Both the position numbers and the translations under genes were made by a program. The notes below the pieces were generated by a model. It was given only the letters and a program-made list of their open reading frames with translations, was not told the DNA's origin and ran no database searches. From positions 1-16,083 of the forward strand of contig DAOVNC010000025.1 of assembly GCA_030630445.1 (NCBI GenBank): a DNA stretch of 16,083 nucleotides, in the 5' to 3' direction. The stretch is from Kiritimatiellales bacterium. Lineage in GTDB: Bacteria > Verrucomicrobiota > Kiritimatiellia > Kiritimatiellales > Pontiellaceae. Position 1 is the stretch's first letter, and every line of letters begins with the position of its first letter. Positions 14,650 to 16,083 of this stretch are shown here, one piece after another.

Positions 14650-15746
14650 GCGTCTAGCTCCTTCAGTTGTTCTTCAAGGAAGCTTTGTAGTTGCTCCGTT
14701 TTGGGGAGCTCAAGCTGGTATTTGGAGACGAAGAGGTGGTTGTCCATTCCGGCCAAGGCGTATTCAACCAGCGGGTGGTCTTTCTGCGTGCAGAGTAGCA
14801 ATCCAATGGGCGGGTTGTCGCCTTCGACCATCATGTTTTGTTTGTACCAGCTGACATAGGTGTTGAGCTGGCCAATGTTTTCGTGGTTGAATTTTTCGAG
14901 TTTCAAATCGATGAGTACATGGCATTTGAGGATGCGGTGGTAGAATACGAGGTCAACGAAACCATAGGTGTCGCCGATGAGAATGCGTTTTTGCCGATTT
15001 TCGAAACAGAAGCCATGACCGAGTTCGAGCATGAATTCCTGGAGCTTGTCGAGCAGGCCGTCTTCCAAATCGGACTCACCCATCACCTCTTTAGGTTTGA
15101 GACCAAGGAACTCGAAAATATAGGGATCGCGGATCGCTAGTTTCGGCTCGGCGGCCTCCGCCCCGGACCGCACCATCTCCGCCAGTTTTTCTTTATTGTT
15201 CGAAAAGCCGGAGCGCTCGTAGTATAGACTCGCGATCTGCCGTTTAAGCTCGCGAACGGACCAGCCCCCCTTGATGCATGCGACTTCGTAGAAGGTTCGC
15301 TTGAGGTTGTCTTCCACGGTGAAGAGTTGTTCCAGATGGGTATAGGAAAGGCGGTGGAGGAGCTTTTCGGCGGGGATTTCCAATTGTGCGGTCACTAACC
15401 GCACTTTTTCTATCGTTTCTGGCAGAAGGTGTTGTGATTTTGCGGTCACTGACCCCAAAATCTGCGGATAAGCAAGGTAGAACAATCGGTAGAAGTAGAG
15501 TTGCCGTTGTCCCATTCCTTTAATGGGTAGTTTACTTAACCGTTCGGAAAGCGCAGGCAAGAGTCGTTTCCCATATTCTGCACGATCAGCTCCTCGGAGT
15601 TCGTATTCGGAAATGTAGCAGCCAATAATCCAGTTCCGCAGAGTGAGACTGATGTTGACGGCGTTGCTGGCTTGCGAGGCCATTTCCCCATGCACGTGCT
15701 GGATGGAGGAGATGAGCGTATTGAATGTCAGGTTCTTCTCGGCCAT
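14646..15746 (-). CDS. DUF1016/YhcG-family PDDEXK nuclease
   Basis: The 366-residue protein has the two-part layout of the YhcG family. An N-terminal DUF1016 helical domain (about 15-180) contains NWIIGCYISEYELRG, YGKRLLPALSERLS and LSYTHLEQLFTVED. A C-terminal PDDEXK-type nuclease domain (about 205-345) contains FVDLVFYHRILKCHVLIDLK, with Asp265 then Asp280-x-Lys282, followed by IGQLNTYVSWYKQN. These residues fit the D-(E/D)xK metal-dependent nuclease centre. The family is often found beside restriction-modification and mobile elements, but its role is poorly defined. Its ATG sits one base after the bioD stop, with a GGGAG ribosome site inside the bioD end. It is AT-richer than bioA (26 and 28 G/C of 60 in two sampled lines versus 32 and 39), consistent with later acquisition. 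Confidence 0.88.
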   Translation of the reverse strand: MAEKNLTFNTLISSIQHVHGEMASQASNAVNISLTLRNWIIGCYISEYELRGADRAEYGKRLLPALSERLSKLPIKGMGQRQLYFYRLFYLAYPQILGSVTAKSQHLLPETIEKVRLVTAQLEIPAEKLLHRLSYTHLEQLFTVEDNLKRTFYEVACIKGGWSVRELKRQIASLYYERSGFSNNKEKLAEMVRSGAEAAEPKLAIRDPYIFEFLGLKPKEVMGESDLEDGLLDKLQEFMLELGHGFCFENRQKRILIGDTYGFVDLVFYHRILKCHVLIDLKLEKFNHENIGQLNTYVSWYKQNMMVEGDNPPIGLLLCTQKDHPLVEYALAGMDNHLFVSKYQLELPKTEQLQSFLEEQLKELDA

Positions 15747-15747
15747 T

Positions 15748-16083
15748 TTACACTCCCAGCTTGTTCACAATTTTTTCCATTTCGGCCACGACGGTGATGG
15801 GAAGGGTGGCGTAGTCGGGGTGGGAGCCGGCGAGTGCGGCGCAGTAGGGGAGGGTTCCGAGGATGGGAACCTTTCCAAATTGCTCGATGGTGAAGACGTT
15901 GTCGTCTTCGATGAAGCCGGGTTCATCGGTGGTGCTGGCGACGAAGACCACGCCGGCGATATCAAGCCCGTCCGAACGCAGTGCGCGGATGGAGAGCAGG
16001 GTATGGTTGATGGTGCCGAGGCCGGGGCGTGCGGCGATGAGAACCGGGAGCTTGAGCGCTTGCATCAGGTCGAGCATCGTTGA
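15748..16083 (-). CDS. bioD: dethiobiotin synthetase, C-terminal part, runs off the right edge
   Basis: The visible 111 residues are the C-terminal half of BioD, which uses ATP and CO2 to close the ureido ring of dethiobiotin from diaminopelargonate. PVLIAARPGLGTINHTLLSI near the start is the family signature around the substrate and dimer region, followed by GLDIAGVVFV and KVPILGTLPY. The frame continues past the window edge (codons for Ser-Thr precede the first Met), so the P-loop N-terminus is not seen. It stops at TAA 15748-15750, one base before the nuclease start. With bioA downstream, this marks a biotin operon. Confidence 0.9.
   Translation of the reverse strand, partial: STMLDLMQALKLPVLIAARPGLGTINHTLLSIRALRSDGLDIAGVVFVASTTDEPGFIEDDNVFTIEQFGKVPILGTLPYCAALAGSHPDYATLPITVVAEMEKIVNKLGV

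Overview
The window comes from a Gram-negative (diderm) bacterium. It encodes a FadL-type outer-membrane barrel, a TonB-dependent receptor, a lipobox protein and a Sec-exported protein with two c-type haem motifs. GC content is moderate to high, long antisense open frames mirror the real genes, and a HzsA-related protein is present outside any hydrazine-synthase cluster. Together these suggest a member of the PVC superphylum, perhaps Kiritimatiellota, Verrucomicrobiota or Lentisphaerota. This placement is inference; no ribosomal marker is present. TAG, TGA and TAA all serve as ordinary stops.

Left part (1-4677). A beta-ketoacyl-ACP synthase, cut by the window edge, is transcribed leftward from a GTG start. 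It diverges across about 246 bases from a rightward group: a FadL/OmpP1-like porin, a receiver-kinase hybrid whose phospho-acceptor histidine position is arginine, and a flavin oxidase of the vanillyl-alcohol oxidase / p-cresol methylhydroxylase type. The synthase and porin are AT-richer than what follows, and composition shifts at the porin-kinase junction.

Middle (4686-10405). A probable promoter precedes four tightly spaced rightward genes: a PlsY-like acyltransferase with altered signature motifs, a GNAT-class V aminotransferase fusion, a beta-propeller lipoprotein and a large HzsA-related dihaem protein. An acyltransferase, a second acyltransferase domain fused to a PLP enzyme, exported partners, and a nearby ketosynthase, fatty-acid porin and flavin oxidase make an undescribed acylated amino compound or amino-lipid pathway a reasonable hypothesis. 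It is not shown by the sequence.

Right part (10402-16083). All genes run leftward: bioD (partial), a DUF1016/YhcG-type PDDEXK nuclease starting one base after the bioD stop, a possible 57-codon frame, bioA, a TonB-dependent receptor joined to bioA by an ATGA overlap, two back-to-back hairpins and an RdgC-family gene. The receptor has an in-frame TAG 32 codons before its recognisable C-terminus. The nuclease, AT-richer than bioA, looks inserted into a biotin operon. The rightward HzsA-related gene and the leftward RdgC gene meet tail to tail and share a CTAG as their two stop codons.
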